A stretch of 64,000 nt of DNA from Enoplolaimus lenunculus (GCA_030248215.1 JASANG010001532.1:310001-374000), one strand, 5' to 3'; shown: positions 48,360 to 61,645, counted from the stretch's first letter. Notes: generated by a model from the sequence alone, not told the origin. Made by a program: numbers and translations.

Positions 48360-48540
48360 TATCGTCGACTATATGTCGGCCGTATGCTGCCGGCAAGCAT
48401 ACTAAATATATATGATATATGCACCAGGAGAAGCATTTGTCACATGCTTACAATACCGATGCATAGAAGCAAGCAAAACTTTATTCTGACGATGCACAAC
48501 GTCAAATTGCTTATGCATATGTACTGCCTTCACACGTAGC
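48360..48540. repeat. Dispersed repeat, copy 2
   Basis: Shares CGTCGACTATATGTCG, CCGTATGCTGCCGGC and CACATGCTTACAATACC with 8185-8440 in the same order. Confidence 0.6.
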
Positions 48541-50122
48541 GCCAGTAAAACACACAAACACCAAAATACTAACATATGAGGTTCTTATAAGGCATAAAAA
48601 CATAGTAGCTCGGCAGTTCAGTGCCAGGTACCGTGACTAAGTGCTTTTACATTTATAGAATCAACAAATGTTATTATTACTCACGCACATCTTATTGTAC
48701 AATGTTCCCATACTTTGCTGATAAATCTGTATTTGCTGGGCGTTTCGCGAAATTTTTTCCCTGTTTTCTCTGTTGAAAAATCGTTCACCATTTGCTTCCA
48801 AATTAAAAACAGTTTTTCTTGGGCTTAGAATATATGGAAATAAATTAAAACTAATAAAGGGACATATTCACGATCAATTAGCATATGTCTAGTCTGGACA
48901 GACGTACCAAAGAAACTTCAAGCTTCATATTCACTAAAAACTCGCCTAGTGCTGTTAACGCCTCCAAGATTTCAGCAAGTTTTTAAATACATACAGTTTG
49001 ATTGCTAAACTCCCTGGAAAGAAGGAAAATTTCCCTGTTTTCCCTGTCAAACTGTTAAATTTCCGATTTCCCTGTTGAGGGGGACCCTGTTATACCAATG
49101 GTGCAAACACTACTTCGTCATATGTCTGTTCTTCAAACCTACATTGCTGTACGAAATTTAGCTACAATTAAAAGAAGTAGGTCACTATTTCCTTAAATTT
49201 ATTTTCTATTCTAACCATCAGTCCCTACCAAAGCATTTAAATGGTAAAACTCCACTAGCCACGGATTTCCCTTTGAGTTGATTAAATGAATCCTTCGGAT
49301 TAAAGCTTAAGTTTAAAACTTGTGCAAATATTGATCTAGTGTGTTCGTTTTGCCACAACTTTTACAGATTGTACTTCATTGTGTCCGCCTAAAATTATCG
49401 ATTCACTGTTGAAGAGACTTTTGCAAAAATGCTGTAATATAAATGTTAAAAGAGATTTTACAGTTGTAACAAATTACCGCTACTTCTTGTGAATGCGACA
49501 ACAATTTCACAGAAGTCCGTAAAAATCCAGAGGACCGCTACCCTTTCGTAATTTTCAGAGAGAGAAAATAATGTAAAAACTTGAGTTAATACTCAAAACG
49601 CTAGTTCCTTCTAGTATTCAAACGTTGGTGAAACAAAACATTTTGTTCCAACCGTATGACGGGGAATACATTGTTTCCGCTTCTTCCTCGATCAGCTAGT
49701 GTTTGTAGCTGAACTTAAGCCTTTCATGTATCGAGACTACTTTTATGCTTTGGAGCATTGAATTAACTATTTAGCTAATGAAGAGATAGCGTTGGCATCA
49801 CTGCATCTTCGTAAAGCTTTTCGATATTTTGAAATTAAACTTAGCCGCACTCATTGAAAATCATTTGATGCAAATTGTACACTTTATCTTAATGTTGCAC
49901 AGATCACCTGATAAGGGGATGCTGGAAATGTTACTGCATGAAGCATAACTGAACCTCCATTTTCAACTTTTATCAATTTTAAGATACTTTATTTGAGATA
50001 TGTACCTGACTTAGACAAAATAATAATATGTGGAAATGTGATGCTGATTAATTTGTCTGAGAATAACTTTGCACAATGGTTTGCAATCGATAATTGCATC
50101 TGAAAGACGTGAATAGTGCATT
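48541..50122. other. Region upstream of ZDHHC17
   Basis: AT-rich and without recognisable genes. A stretch near 48770-49080 repeats TTTCCCTGTTTTC words. The 5' UTR of ZDHHC17 presumably lies at its right end. Confidence 0.4.
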
Positions 50123-53100
50123 ATGTCAAAACCTTACCCTGTTCAAGATGACAGTGACTCCACAGTTACTGATTACAAGCCCAATAATTATCAGGTATGT
50201 ACACATTTAGATTCTACAGGTATCAAGATCTCTAGTTCATGCCAAATGTGTAAAAATAAATATTTATGAATGGTTTTTGGCGCATGTAAACTTTTGTATG
50301 TTAAGTTGATTATATTTGATATATAGTTTTTCAGGATCCGAAGTTCATGCAACAGCGAACATGGGACGTGCAGAAAAACTCTGATGCCACAGTGTGTGTC
50401 AGTAATGTGCATGATGCGGCCAGCAACGCGACTAGCGATCAGTCATCAGGGTTTAATCATAGTGAACCTCAGACGGTGTCCCATGACCAAATGAACATAG
50501 TTCGTGCTACTCAGTATGGCGCCATTAATCGAGTGAAATATTTAGTCGAGCAGTGTGGCGTCGATGTTAATGTAATGGACGATGAGAATGTTTCACTTAT
50601 GCATTGGGCAGCGATAAATAATCGACTAGAATTGATGAAGTACGTATATAGTTTGTCTTTTAATATCCTTGTTTGTGCTTGATTTCTTTTGTATTTCCCA
50701 GTAATGTTGGTTGGGTTAACATAGTTCAAGCAGTATCAGGTTGGCATAAATTGCAAATGGCATATTTTCGAATTCAGTTTTAATTTGCCTGGCCTGAACT
50801 TCATTGTTCTCAAAACATCACAGTGATGACAGTTGTTTTGTTAGTGGAACATTTTGCATGGCAATATTCTGGTACTTTTCATTTGAGAAAAATTAAACTG
50901 TTGCGTTATGTACGTATATATTTGTTTTTGTTAGCTGGTTCTTATTTTTATTAAGGTTTTTCATTTCGAAGGATGCAAAAATTGATGTTGTGGGTGGAGA
51001 ATTAATAGCGTCCCCGCTACATTGGGCTACGAGGTTAGTTTGTTGTTGCGGTTATATATTGATTGATATTTCGGCTAAGATGGCTTCTAATGGTATGGAA
51101 CTCAATTGATATGGGTATTGAACAGGGATGCTCATAATTATGGCGTAACTATGAAAATATTTGCTGAATCCTTGTCCACCGATCTCGGTTCCAAACCACC
51201 GAGACTCGAAAAACCGACACGGAGATCGAGACCTGCCAAATACCGAGACCGTGACTTTGACGAGACAGATACTCACATCCCTGGTATTTGAAGCGTTTTA
51301 TTTTATACATTATAATACGTACGTACACTTATCGGTTAATTAGCTAGAATTTTCAATCAAAAGCGTTTGAACCCGGTGATGTTTAATTTCATTTTTATTT
51401 TTAGGCAAGGTCATTTGAAGGCAGTTGTGTTACTGATTGATAATGGCGCAAATCCGTCTCAGATGGATGGAGAAGGTTAGTGAAAAATATCTTACTGATC
51501 CAAACGGAAGTTATTTAATCGGAATTGCATTGAAATCGCAGTCGGAAAGGTTTACCGGAACACGAACTGGAAATTTTCAGACGACATACTATTTTCTTTC
51601 ATGCTGAATTTTACGGTATATAATTTCGGTGCGTCATTGCTAGATATCTTTTTCACAGTGTTGCATGGAGCTTAATACACGGTATTGTTGGCTGTGCCAC
51701 GGTTTTGCTTATTTCTCTTAGTTATCCACCATATACGTGTTATGTATATCGTAGCTCGTGTTGATAGTTATGTTTACGTGTTAGAACTTGGTTCTGGTAC
51801 CGGTGCAACTCTAGCTCCTGTTGTGTTAATAATATCATCGTTGTGCACTCCATATAAATTGCGGTAAACCGTAATCCTAAAGGTGATTTGATATCTTAAC
51901 GAACACAATCTTCATAACAAATTTTAAGTTTAATTTCAGGATGCTCTGCGATACATCTTGCGGCTCAACTTGCCCATACTCCTATTGTGGGCTACTTTAT
52001 CGCAATTGGTCAAAATATTGATCTGCAGGACAGGAATGGTTTGACACCGGCAATGTGGGCCGCATATAGAGTAATTTCGTAAGTGGTGATGAATGTTATA
52101 TATCTACTGAAATAGGAACTTCGGGTGGTGAACTTTATTTTGTGGCTTCGCATCTATATGCAGTTTGTTGCCATTTTTTAATTCGGCCAGTTTTCATTCG
52201 AAATGTATAAAGAAATCTTGCTCGTGAACCTTAAACGGTGCAGCAGCATTTATAGTCTGTATTAGTCTTAGTTTTTGAAACGGTCATGTTATATTTACGT
52301 TTTTGTTTTTACTATTGCGTAAATTTTTCAGCAATGATCCCCTTCAGCTATTGTGCACGCTTGGTACTGATTTGTCAATTCGTGATTTTGTGTACGGAAA
52401 TACAGCGCTGCATTGGGCAGTAATTGAAAACAACCACACAGCAGTGCAAACTCTACTTAAATTTAAAGCCGATATATGCCTTCGAAATTACAAGGTGTGT
52501 GACTTACAAGGCTATTTATGAATATGAGTTAACTCCTGGCGTGCGTTTATCACGAATAATTTGCAGCTGCAAATTTTATGGAATGAATTTTCGAACAAAA
52601 CATGCAGTTGCGGCGAGAAACATTTTCGCGCAAAGTAGGTTAGACTCGAAACTTCTTGGCTTGAGACCGGTTTCGAACCCTACAACTTCTATTTATTGCG
52701 CAGTAGACGCAAAACTAGTCCATTCCGCCTAGCCGTACACCGCAGAACATCAAACAAGTTTGTTATTTGGACTAGTTCTGGTTTCTTGAACAAATTTGAA
52801 ATAGCTGAATTAATTCAGATGCGCTCAATAACATGTGTTGAGATTGGTCAATCAAAACACAGGTGCAAGTAAGAATTAAATCTAATAGCACGAATTTCAG
52901 GGAATAATTGGCAGCCGCAGGTCTTCAAAACTGTTTTGTGACCAAGCAAAAAGTTACACGTGTGAACTGGTATTAAGGCGTCATGTTTTTCAACCGTCTT
53001 AACGGTTATATTATTTATTTTTTATAATCTTCTGCATTTATTTCATGTTTAAGAATGACACTGCTTATGACATCGCTCGTGCAAAGGGCGATAGATGGAT

Positions 53101-56100
53101 GATTAAACGAATGGAACGTATTGCAATACAGCAAGGATTATCTCAGGCGCATATGATTCAAAAGTTAAAAGTCAACGAGGTAATTTGACCGGTTCGGGCC
53201 CTTTGCAGTTAGTTTTGCTGAAATTATTGGATAACTAGTAACATGTGCGTAGCCAGGACTTTGGAAAACATCAGGATTACGTGTATATAGATTTCGAATA
53301 GGATTTCTCGTGTTAAACGCTGAAAAGTGTCTAGAAACCCCTTGATAGAGTGCCAAAGGTGGTAATTTGAATTCTATATCAGTTCTCTGAGCAGCACGGA
53401 AACTGCTTTCTAAACTTCACGCTGTCGACCTGTTACGTACATACTATCAGTGAACGTGTTATTTGCATGAAAATGCTGGTCATTTCTAGTTTACGGGAAA
53501 TTTAAGTGTTTTAAATTGATGTTTTTTAGAAATTCTTGAGATGGTTTGCGTTACTAGGACCGTTTCCTGCCATATGCTTTTTTGCTATACTAATTGATTC
53601 ACCGATGAATATTTGGCTCAAACTAGTCGTTGGAATATGCGCGGCGGCTGCGTTTAACTACGTTTTCAGGTATGCTTTGCACTTTAACACAACACTTTAA
53701 CTTAATTTATAGCGGAAAACATTAGGAACTTGGTGATAGAGCTTGTTAGAAATTGAACAACTGGAGGCTTAAGGTTTTGGATACGCAAAGATATTTTTTG
53801 ACCACCTCAGTCTATATCTTGTCTTTATGGCGTTTTAAAGACGACAATAACATAACGAATCATGCGATGATTTTAGATGCATAATTTGTAAGCAGAGCCA
53901 AAAGTTTTTCAGATGACTCTACCATCTAGCACTTATGGCAACGTGCCTGTTGCGCATTATTTTGTATTTGACCGTCGTTGTTTTTCTTAGGTATTTTCAT
54001 TCCGAACAGTCGATGCATGTGTTTCCACTTGGAGTTTATTTGTCGACAAAAGCATTTTTCTATTTCACTTGGTTCGCGTTTGTGTGGGACAAACTCGATG
54101 AAGTATGTAAGATTTATTTTTTTATGAGTGCTCTAGTGTTGTAAATTGCAGTCTGTATATACTAGATGTTATGATTTGTTTCTAAAAATTTGGTTTAATA
54201 TTTATGAAAAATTTGGTGGACTTTTTGATACGCAGCCTAGCACTTAGCTATTTGATATGCTGCGAATCCATGTTTTTCGTATCTAAAACGGTGTAGCTAT
54301 AGCAGTTAACATTATTTTCAGCTAAAACTGAAATGAATTCTATGTACATTTATATACATTTTATTACTATGCTTACTCTATTTGATATAGTGTTTAATTT
54401 GTTTGTCATAGGTTGCACAGTATTTAGTATTAGTGGAAGTAAGTTTATCAACCTTGATGAGTTGCTTTGTAAATAAAGGTTAATCACGATTACGTACCGT
54501 ATAAATCTGAGTTATTGTGGCGCTAAACAGTTTCCAAATTATTATGCGGCGCCGTGCGGTAATTTAAGTGTGTTGCTTGTAGCGCGGCACCGGGCGCCAT
54601 TAAAGTAGTTAAAAAGTATAGCGTCACTTTTAATGTGTTTCGCAGTTTTTTCAGGTATCTATTATCGTTGCCTTCGTGCTGTGTTCGATCTGTTTAAACG
54701 TGTGTTTCTTCGCAACGTGGCTTCGAGATCCAGGCACAATTCAAAACTCTCGGCCTGAAAAACTTGAAGTTTGTAATTTTGGAGTTGAAATACTACAGTG
54801 CAGTTTCGCATTCTCTACAGCTTATTGCATCTTGAAGATTTTATTCCAGATATGCCAATTCTTTATCTAGGCCTGTGTTTCGTTTAAAATTATACTCTAG
54901 CTGGTTGATGCCAAAATAATGTTTAGCGTTCAAAAAACTGTGGTATGCCATGTGTGGAAACAATTACAAATATGGTCGGCATTCAGGAATTCTGGAAAGA
55001 TTTCATTATGTTTATATAATATCGAAGTCGTCGTTTTCTTGGGTTTGAACTGCTTAAATTGATTAAAAAGTTAATACGTTCATATTGAAGTTTTTGCAAC
55101 GCTAGATGTCTTGTTTTTGTGATTACTGCGTTGTATTGCCTGTAACAACTGTTGGTGTGTTTTTGCAGCTGATTCGCTCTCTTGCAGAAAGCAAAGATGA
55201 TTTCCAACCATCTCAGTTTTGTACAACATGTTTAGTTCGGCGGCCTCCCCGTTCAAAACATTGTTCAATATGCAACTGTTGTGTTGCAACGTTTGATCAT
55301 CATTGTCCTTGGGTTGGAAACTGCGTGGGTAGGTTTAAGCCGCAAAGTTTACTGCTTGAAAAACAAGTTTATGTTTGGGGGATGGTTTCTATTGTTGTAT
55401 CAAACTTCTAAATACGGTCCGAGACGTTATATGCAATTTCTTGTTTCGTAGAAGTTCAAATGTTGCTCTTCTCGGTAGGAACTTGGGTACGTGTATTTAG
55501 ACTAAAACTTTGAAATTTGCAGCCTGGTAAAAATGCATTTGCCTACTGATTTGCCTGTTTCATAGCTTTGTGTTTGCAACTGGACCGTATTGTTTAGTGA
55601 ATATTGAATATTTAAATTTTGAAATTTTTATCTTGCTAGCCATTTGTTTAATGATGATGATGATGATAGCCCTCTTTGAATCTTCCTTCCTATATTTGGT
55701 ATCCCAGATGCTTGGCGACGGCAACTGGATCTGTCCACAGAGATTATTCCGTTAGGTTTGTTGGTTTTGCTGCGCAGTTAAAGATATGGGCGGTATTATG
55801 TGGCCCGACGTTGCAATCTGGGCAGACGTCGACGATCTGATTATTGATCCTTGCCAGGTACGAGTTCAGATGTCTGCTGTAGCCGGATCTTAGTTGTGCG
55901 AGGTGGGTTCTCACTTGGCGGGGCAGAGATTCTTCAGTTGAGTAGATCGGTGGAGGATATCCCCCCAGGACGAGATTCTGCTTATACCCGTGTTTTGCGC
56001 TCTCCACAGCAGAAGAATGGAGTGACTTAATCCCGGCCTTGAGATTTTCATCATCGAGACGACCCCCCGGGGGCAGCAGGTGAGTATATTCAGCAGAGTG

Positions 56101-59100
56101 TTTGTACCAAACCGTAGGTTTCATATTTGGTCTTGCTGGAACTTGTTTGATACAACTGTCATGGCATGGGTGTGCGGGGTGGTGGCTGGAGAATGCGAAC
56201 TGGCGGGCAATAAGCTGGTTGTGCTTCTTTACGGGCAGTTCTTTGGTCTCGCGATGAAGGTCATCGATGTCGATCATTTGCATACATCCGATGGCAATGC
56301 GCAGTGCAGTATTCTGCGATCTTTGTAGGCGTGTCCAGTGTGTTTCCGTGAGGATTGGTTCCCAGACGGGACAACAGTAGCTTAGAATCGATCTGCTAAT
56401 AGCTCTGTATGACAGTAACAGGGTTTCCTTGTCGCTTCCCCAAGTCGATCCGGCCAACGCTTTGAGAATGGAATTGCGCTGCTGAACACGTGCTGAGAGA
56501 ATCTTACAATGGGCACCGAAGCACATCATCGTGTCGAGGGTTACGCCCAGCAGTTTCGGGTTTTTGACCAATGGGAGCAGATGGCCTTTGAACTTTATTT
56601 GGGGGTGTAGTTTCACCTGTGCCGTTTGCGGGGTGAACAGTGTCACTGACGATTTGCTGATCGAGACAGTTAGTTTTCGACTGTCAAAGAATTCGGCCAC
56701 TCTTGGTATGTATTCGTTTAGCTTGTCTTCGAGATCGGCGATCACAGAACCAGAAGTGTATATAGTGACATCATCCGCATAGCTAACAACTTTTACATCG
56801 GCCGGGGGTGTTGGAAGGTCGGCCATGTAAAGATTGAAGAGGCTGGGTGAGAGAACCCCACCTTGTACCACACCATATTGAACTGTACGGGCTGACGATA
56901 GCTGGTTGCGAAACAGGACTTTCGCTTGACGGCCTCGAATATAGTTGATGACCCATCGACGAGCGCTTGGAGGGGCGGGTAGACGGAGTATCAGATCTGT
57001 CAGCGAGTCATGATCTACAGTATCGAATGCAGCGGTTAGGTCGACGGCAACCAGAACTGTGCGATAAGCCGGTCTTTGTTGATTAAAGCTGTTGGCTATA
57101 TCGGCAACAATATTGGCAAGAGCTGTAGTCGTTGAGTGATTCTTCCGGAATCCATGCTGCGAGGGTTGAAGTGGCAGATGTTTCACCAATAATGGGAGCA
57201 GAAGCTTTTCCATGATCTTAGCTGTATTGCACAGTAAGCTGATTGGTCTCCAGTTCTCTCCTGCTGTTGCGTCTTTTCCGGGTTTAGGTAGAGGTATGAT
57301 CACTGACTTCTTCCACACACTGGGAATGATGGACGTTTTGATTGACGTGTTGAAAATAGAAGTCAGGAAGTTGATCGCGGATTGTCCCAGATGTTTCAGA
57401 TGTAGAACAGTGAGGCCATCTGGACCCATAGCTTTGGACGATTTAGACGACACGATTGCTTTGCGGGTGTCGTCAACGGAGAAGATTGGAGCGTCGTTGA
57501 GCGGAAGGTTGCTGGCAGCCCGGAGGTTTTGACGCCTGGATTTGTTGCCTTTGATTGGAGGCGTTTTCGGAACATATTGGTGACAGAACTTGTTTGCAAT
57601 GCTGGCATTTGAAGTGTGCGTTTTGCCATTGAATGTGACGCCTTGGTTTTTTATGACATTTGCTTTGCAATTGAGTGCTTTGATACGTTGCCAGAGTTCT
57701 GTTGTTCCAGTGCTGTAGGACACTGCACTCATCATATCTCTCCACTTCTGGCGTTTGTCAGTAAAGATGTTGTTGGAAATTTTATCATTGAGAGCCTGGA
57801 TCCTATCATCGTTAGGGTCTTCGCTTCTGCGCGCATCCCGTTGTTTGATTAAGTTCTGTACTCTCTTTGGTATTCGGTACGGTTCCATCTTCGGCACGCG
57901 CCCTTTTGGTATGTATCGATCGGATGCATCGAGTAGGACTGTTCTAAAAGCTCGTTCTGCTTTATCTGGATCGAGCGGATAGGTCATTTGGTCGAACGCG
58001 CCTTCGCAGTGACGCCGAAAATTGTCCCATTTTGCTTTTTTGAAGTTGGTGAAGCAGTTGTTGGTTGCTTTGGCTGTTGTTTTTGCTGTTGACAGCGTGA
58101 TGGTGATTGGTAGGTGATCACTTGAGAGGGCTGTTGTCGTATACCAGTTGGCGGAGAGTGCTAGATCGTTTGAGACGATTGAAACATCTGGCGAGGTGCC
58201 AGGCCCGTTGGATGGCAGCCGAGTCGGTGAATCTTCGTTGATCGGAGTGAAGTTGCTTGCCTGGAGTTCTTCAGCAATCGATTCACCGCGGGTGTCAGCG
58301 TTATGGTTGCTGAACCAAAGATCGTGGTGTGCATTGATATTGCCAAGCACGATAGTGGAGCCAGGAAGTAGCAGGTGTTCGATCGAGGCTGTGTAGGCTA
58401 ATGTGCAGGATGACTGCGGCGGAATATAACAGTTGATGATGTTGATAGCACTGCCGTCCAGGTTGACACTTATGCCTGACTGCTCAATATTCACGTCACC
58501 GCTTCTGGTTGGGATGCTTAGCACACTGAAGTTGATCGTTTCTTTCACCATTATCAGTAAACCGCCTCCGCCATTGTCCGATGGGCGGTCAGTGCGAATA
58601 CAGGACCAGCCAGGAGTTTTGATTTTGGCAGAATGTGTCAATTTCGACTCTTGAATGACAGCAACATGGAATTGACCGTCGTCCAGGAATTGCAGGACTT
58701 CAGCCAATTTGTTTCGGATACCATGGTTGAGTTAGTTGTTACATATTATTTTTTAATATTAATAGTATACATTTTTGTTTTAGGAGCCAGAAATCATCGT
58801 TATTTTGTAGGATATTTGTTCTTTGTTCCCGTAACGCTGCTGGTCTTTTTGATTGGTTGTGGCAACTGTAAGTTGTATTGGGAAACTGTCGGGTCTACAT
58901 ACTTGCAGTTTAACACGTTATGAATTGGTTCCCTAATTGCTTACAAGTGAACCTCATTTAAACCTGAACCTGTTTGTCTGGTTTCGATAGTATTCAGTGT
59001 TTTAAGAGTCATATAAATAAGCACTTGCTGTCTTACTTTTGTCATTAACAAGTCAATAGCCGATCGTTAAGTGTTAGTAGCTTGCTTTAATCGAAATACA

Positions 59101-60462
59101 TCCAGATCTGGTACTTTTTGAGGCTGTATAGAAAGTGATTTAAAAGGTTGCCACGCATTGTTTGACGGTATTTTTCTCATTTGTTTTTTTCGTTTCTTAT
59201 CAAGAACTTTCTTGATATTTCAGACATGACCCATTGTCCTGATACATTTTGGAGCGTACTAACCTGTCGTCCGTGGGTAACAAGTGCCGCTGCGCTGGCG
59301 TTAGCTCACGCCTCGTGGGTGGCTGTGTTGTTTGTTTGCCAAGTTTATCAAGTATGTACTTACTGTAATTTGGGGAGAATTAGAACCTTAGGTGTAGCTT
59401 TTATCAAAGAGCTAGCCATGTTGGCAGTACCAGATACCCTTGAGTAACTATTACCTTTTGTTTTGTGTTTATTTTATTCGTTTATTCGTCTTCAATATTA
59501 CTATTATTATTATTGTTGTTGTTGTTGTTGTTGTTATTGTTGTTGTTGTTTTTGTTTTTAGATAACGTATCTGTCGATGACAACAAATGAACGAATCAAT
59601 TCGTACAGATACAAACATTTTCACGTTGCTGGCAATCGCTATCACGTTAAAAGTCCATTTTCGTAAGCATCTTCATGCGTAATTAATGAATTTATGGTTT
59701 ACGTAATAATCCTGTCGTTATTTTAATCTACTTAAGATACTTAGTTGTCATGAAATCATGACCAGCTTCTTTTCAGGTGTAAGTGAGCGTGTTTACGCGT
59801 TAGTAAGTTGCAGTTTTTGAACGTTCCGGTTGCAGGAACAGTTTAGTGTCGTTTTAAAATTTTATTTATTTCATATTTTGCGCAACCTCGCCTCAGCGAG
59901 GTCGTGTTTAGATGGTTGTTCAATCACTTTTTAATTTGCATATGCATTGTCCGTGTTAAAATAACACGTAGACGATGTTCGTGTCATCGCAAACATGATG
60001 GAGCGACTTACAGATTCCGCTGAAATATGTAGTTTAATAATATTATAAATTTTTAGTACTAAATGGATTTAGCGAAAAATGTCACTTGTTTGTTTTATTA
60101 ACAGTTTGGCCAATGTTACTTTAAGTACTAAATGGATTTAGCGAAAAATGTCACTTGTTTGTTTTATTAACAGTTTGGCCAATGTTACTTTAAGGGGCGT
60201 AACAGTAGATTAAGCGTATTCCTAAGCCTAAGCGTAAGCGTTGCAAAAATGAGTTCCTAAGCCTAAGCAAAAAATATAATCCAAAACCTACTACTGTTAA
60301 TATTATACGATGGCCTGGCTTGGCCCTTAGCTTACCCTTTGACATTTATTAAATTTCAGAAAAGGTTTTATGCGGAACTGTGTCGATTTCTTCAGTTGTT
60401 GGTCAGATGTTAACGAGCAAAATGCCGAGTGGGAAGCTGCGCTCAGTTCAAATTTCGTCTAA
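50123..60462 (+). CDS. ZDHHC17: ZDHHC17/HIP14-type ankyrin palmitoyltransferase
   Basis: Sixteen exons: 50123-50194, 50335-50639, 50956-51033, 51405-51475, 51940-52078, 52332-52494, 53054-53179, 53530-53669, 53991-54102, 54412-54438, 54655-54768, 55169-55328, 58784-58867, 59224-59351, 59562-59662 and 60360-60462, giving 640 residues (human 632), all GT-AG and in phase. The enzyme S-acylates proteins such as SNAP25 and CSP at Golgi and vesicle membranes. Ankyrin repeats fill about residues 60-290; [10 protein letters not shown] and SPLHWATR keep the Asn and Trp that bind zDABM client peptides in human ZDHHC17. Membrane segments follow, then the Cys-rich domain with [15 protein letters not shown] and DHHC at 492-495, two more membrane segments, and the conserved tail [10 protein letters not shown]. 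Exon 10 is a 27 bp microexon inside a membrane segment. Intron 12 (3.45 kb) holds an antisense LINE. ZDHHC13 is the alternative paralogue, less likely because the active site is DHHC. Confidence 0.94.
51165..51285. repeat. Unclassified repeat in a ZDHHC17 intron
   Basis: ACCGATCTCGGTTCCA and CCGAGACTCGAAAAACCGA words resemble the block at 13010-13495. Confidence 0.3.
52527..52975. mobile_element. MITE family G relative carrying a tRNA-like insert
   Basis: The ends (CTGGCGTGCGTTTATCACGA and TACACGTGTGAACTGG) and GTAAGAATTAAATCTAATAG, GAATTTCAGGGAATAATTGG inside resemble 27598-27897. Between them, 52745-52655 read on the minus strand gives TACGGCTAGGCGGAATGGAC and GGGTTCGAAACCGGTC, a tRNA-like repeat. 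It lies in ZDHHC17 intron 6. Confidence 0.5.
54520..54632. mobile_element. MITE family H relative in ZDHHC17 intron 10
   Basis: GTGGCGCTAAACAGT on the left, AGTATAGCGTCACTTTTAA on the right, and CGGCGCCGTGCGG inside, as in 33668-34329. It ends 22 bases before exon 11. Confidence 0.55.
55651..58735 (-). mobile_element. 5'-truncated Jockey-type LINE
   Basis: About 3.1 kb on the minus strand inside ZDHHC17 intron 12. It begins within the start of the endonuclease domain ([16 protein letters not shown]) and ends in an ATC-repeat tail (55651-55667). ORF1 is absent. The main frame, 58707-55744, encodes an AP-type endonuclease, a reverse transcriptase ([41 protein letters not shown]) and a C-terminal [17 protein letters not shown] knuckle. 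The catalytic GDxN of the endonuclease reads GNINAHH, replacing the Asp by Asn. A TAA follows LTE, with 17 further sense codons ([17 protein letters not shown]) before the next stop, so the C-terminus is cut slightly short. Otherwise the frame is open, pointing to a fairly recent insertion. No target-site duplication was resolved. Confidence 0.9.
59505..59556. repeat. TTG/TTA microsatellite at an acceptor
   Basis: An impure TTG run ends in TTTTTGTTTTTAG, the acceptor of ZDHHC17 exon 15, so the microsatellite serves as its polypyrimidine-like tract. Confidence 0.8.
60055..60192. repeat. 69 bp perfect tandem duplication
   Basis: AGTACTAAATGGATTTAGCG starts at 60055 and again at 60124; the two 69 bp units are identical as far as I can compare. 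Each ends with the family D terminus GGCCAATGTTACTTTA. In the last ZDHHC17 intron. Confidence 0.9.
60177..60330. mobile_element. MITE family D in the last ZDHHC17 intron
   Basis: Opens GGCCAATGTTACTTTAAGGG then GCGTAACAG; the core is CCTAAGCCTAAGCG. The right end is decayed; TTGGCCCTTAGCTTACCC precedes exon 16. Confidence 0.7.
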
Positions 60463-61500
60463 CAGCTGGGATTTCTGGGTTGTGGCGCCAAGAGCAACTT
60501 TATATTAAGAGTCTGACGGCGTCATGCATTTCTTTATGCTTTGAGGCAGCCATGCTTGCAAAGCAGTGGTGGTAAAATACTGAGCTTTACAACGTTGGAG
60601 TATGCAGTCAGCTATAGAAATATAAGGTTTATCATTATTAGCTGGGGTGCCTAACTTGTTTGTACTATATTTCTGTGTTTTGACTGTAATATGTTTTATT
60701 TTTCTCATATTAATTGCCGATTTGAGCAGTGTTATGCGTATATTGCGATGTCTAGTCCAATCTATGTTTTGTGGCCTAATTTGTTGCTTTGTTTCATAAA
60801 TTATTTTCATTGCTTAAGTTCATCGATCAAAACTTTTTTAATGCAATTTTATAAAAATTGGATGTGTTTTAGCGCGTCTCCGAAAATGTGGCGTGTTTTA
60901 TACTAGAAACATATTGGGGTCAAAGCAGAACGGTATGTTCAGTACCTTATAGACCTGATTTTTTTCTACAATTTGGTAAATTAGTACTGATTGGAAGTTA
61001 TCAACCGTTCTGCTAAGATGGTAAAATAAGGCAAAATAATATTTAGTAAATAATTTATGTGTAGACGAATTGCTGAACCGAATTTACGTGATACCGTCAT
61101 TTATATTAGCATGGCTTGACTAACACCAATGTAAATAATGTACACAATTTGAAATTCAACGAGAAATTTGAATCAGACTGAAAGAGGAAACTGTGCTAAA
61201 ATTACTTTAATGCGTTTAGCTTCAGTGCACAACAGCTAAGGCTGATTATGTTTTTGTGAATATAACTTGACTATAGTTACACATTTTACTAAAGATGCTT
61301 TTTAATTAATGTATTTTATATTTTGTCTATTGAGTTTGCTTGATGTAGCATTAAATTTTGTTGTTCCTATGCTTTGAGCTGGTAGCAAGCAAACCAGTCG
61401 TGGGAAAATAAAAGTGTTGTACATCATTGTTTCGTATAGCATCGTAACATGCTTTAGAATTCTAGCTACGTAGACCAAAACCCAAAGTTCGTTCTTGCAG
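60463..61500. other. ZDHHC17 3' flank
   Basis: AT-rich with no ORF of note. A candidate polyadenylation signal AATAAA lies at 61407-61412, about 945 bases after the stop codon, followed by a TG-rich stretch. Confidence 0.4.
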
Positions 61501-61504
61501 CTAA

Positions 61505-61645
61505 AACGGCTCCATGTTTACTTTTAGGACCATAACTCTTCCTAAGCGGTACGCCTTTAAAAGCAATATATTCTCTAGCACACAATCCTACTTCTTTACA
61601 GGTCCATCGGAAAATAGGACGGTACTATTAACGCAACATGTGTCC
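61505..61645. mobile_element. Decayed MITE family D copy
   Basis: GGCTCCATGTTTACTTTTAGG at the left and AGGACGGTACTATTAACGCA then ACATGTGTCC at the right. Confidence 0.5.

Noticed and set aside
56080-58654. Plus-strand ORFs of 60-110 codons
   Set aside because: They are antisense shadows of the LINE reading frame.
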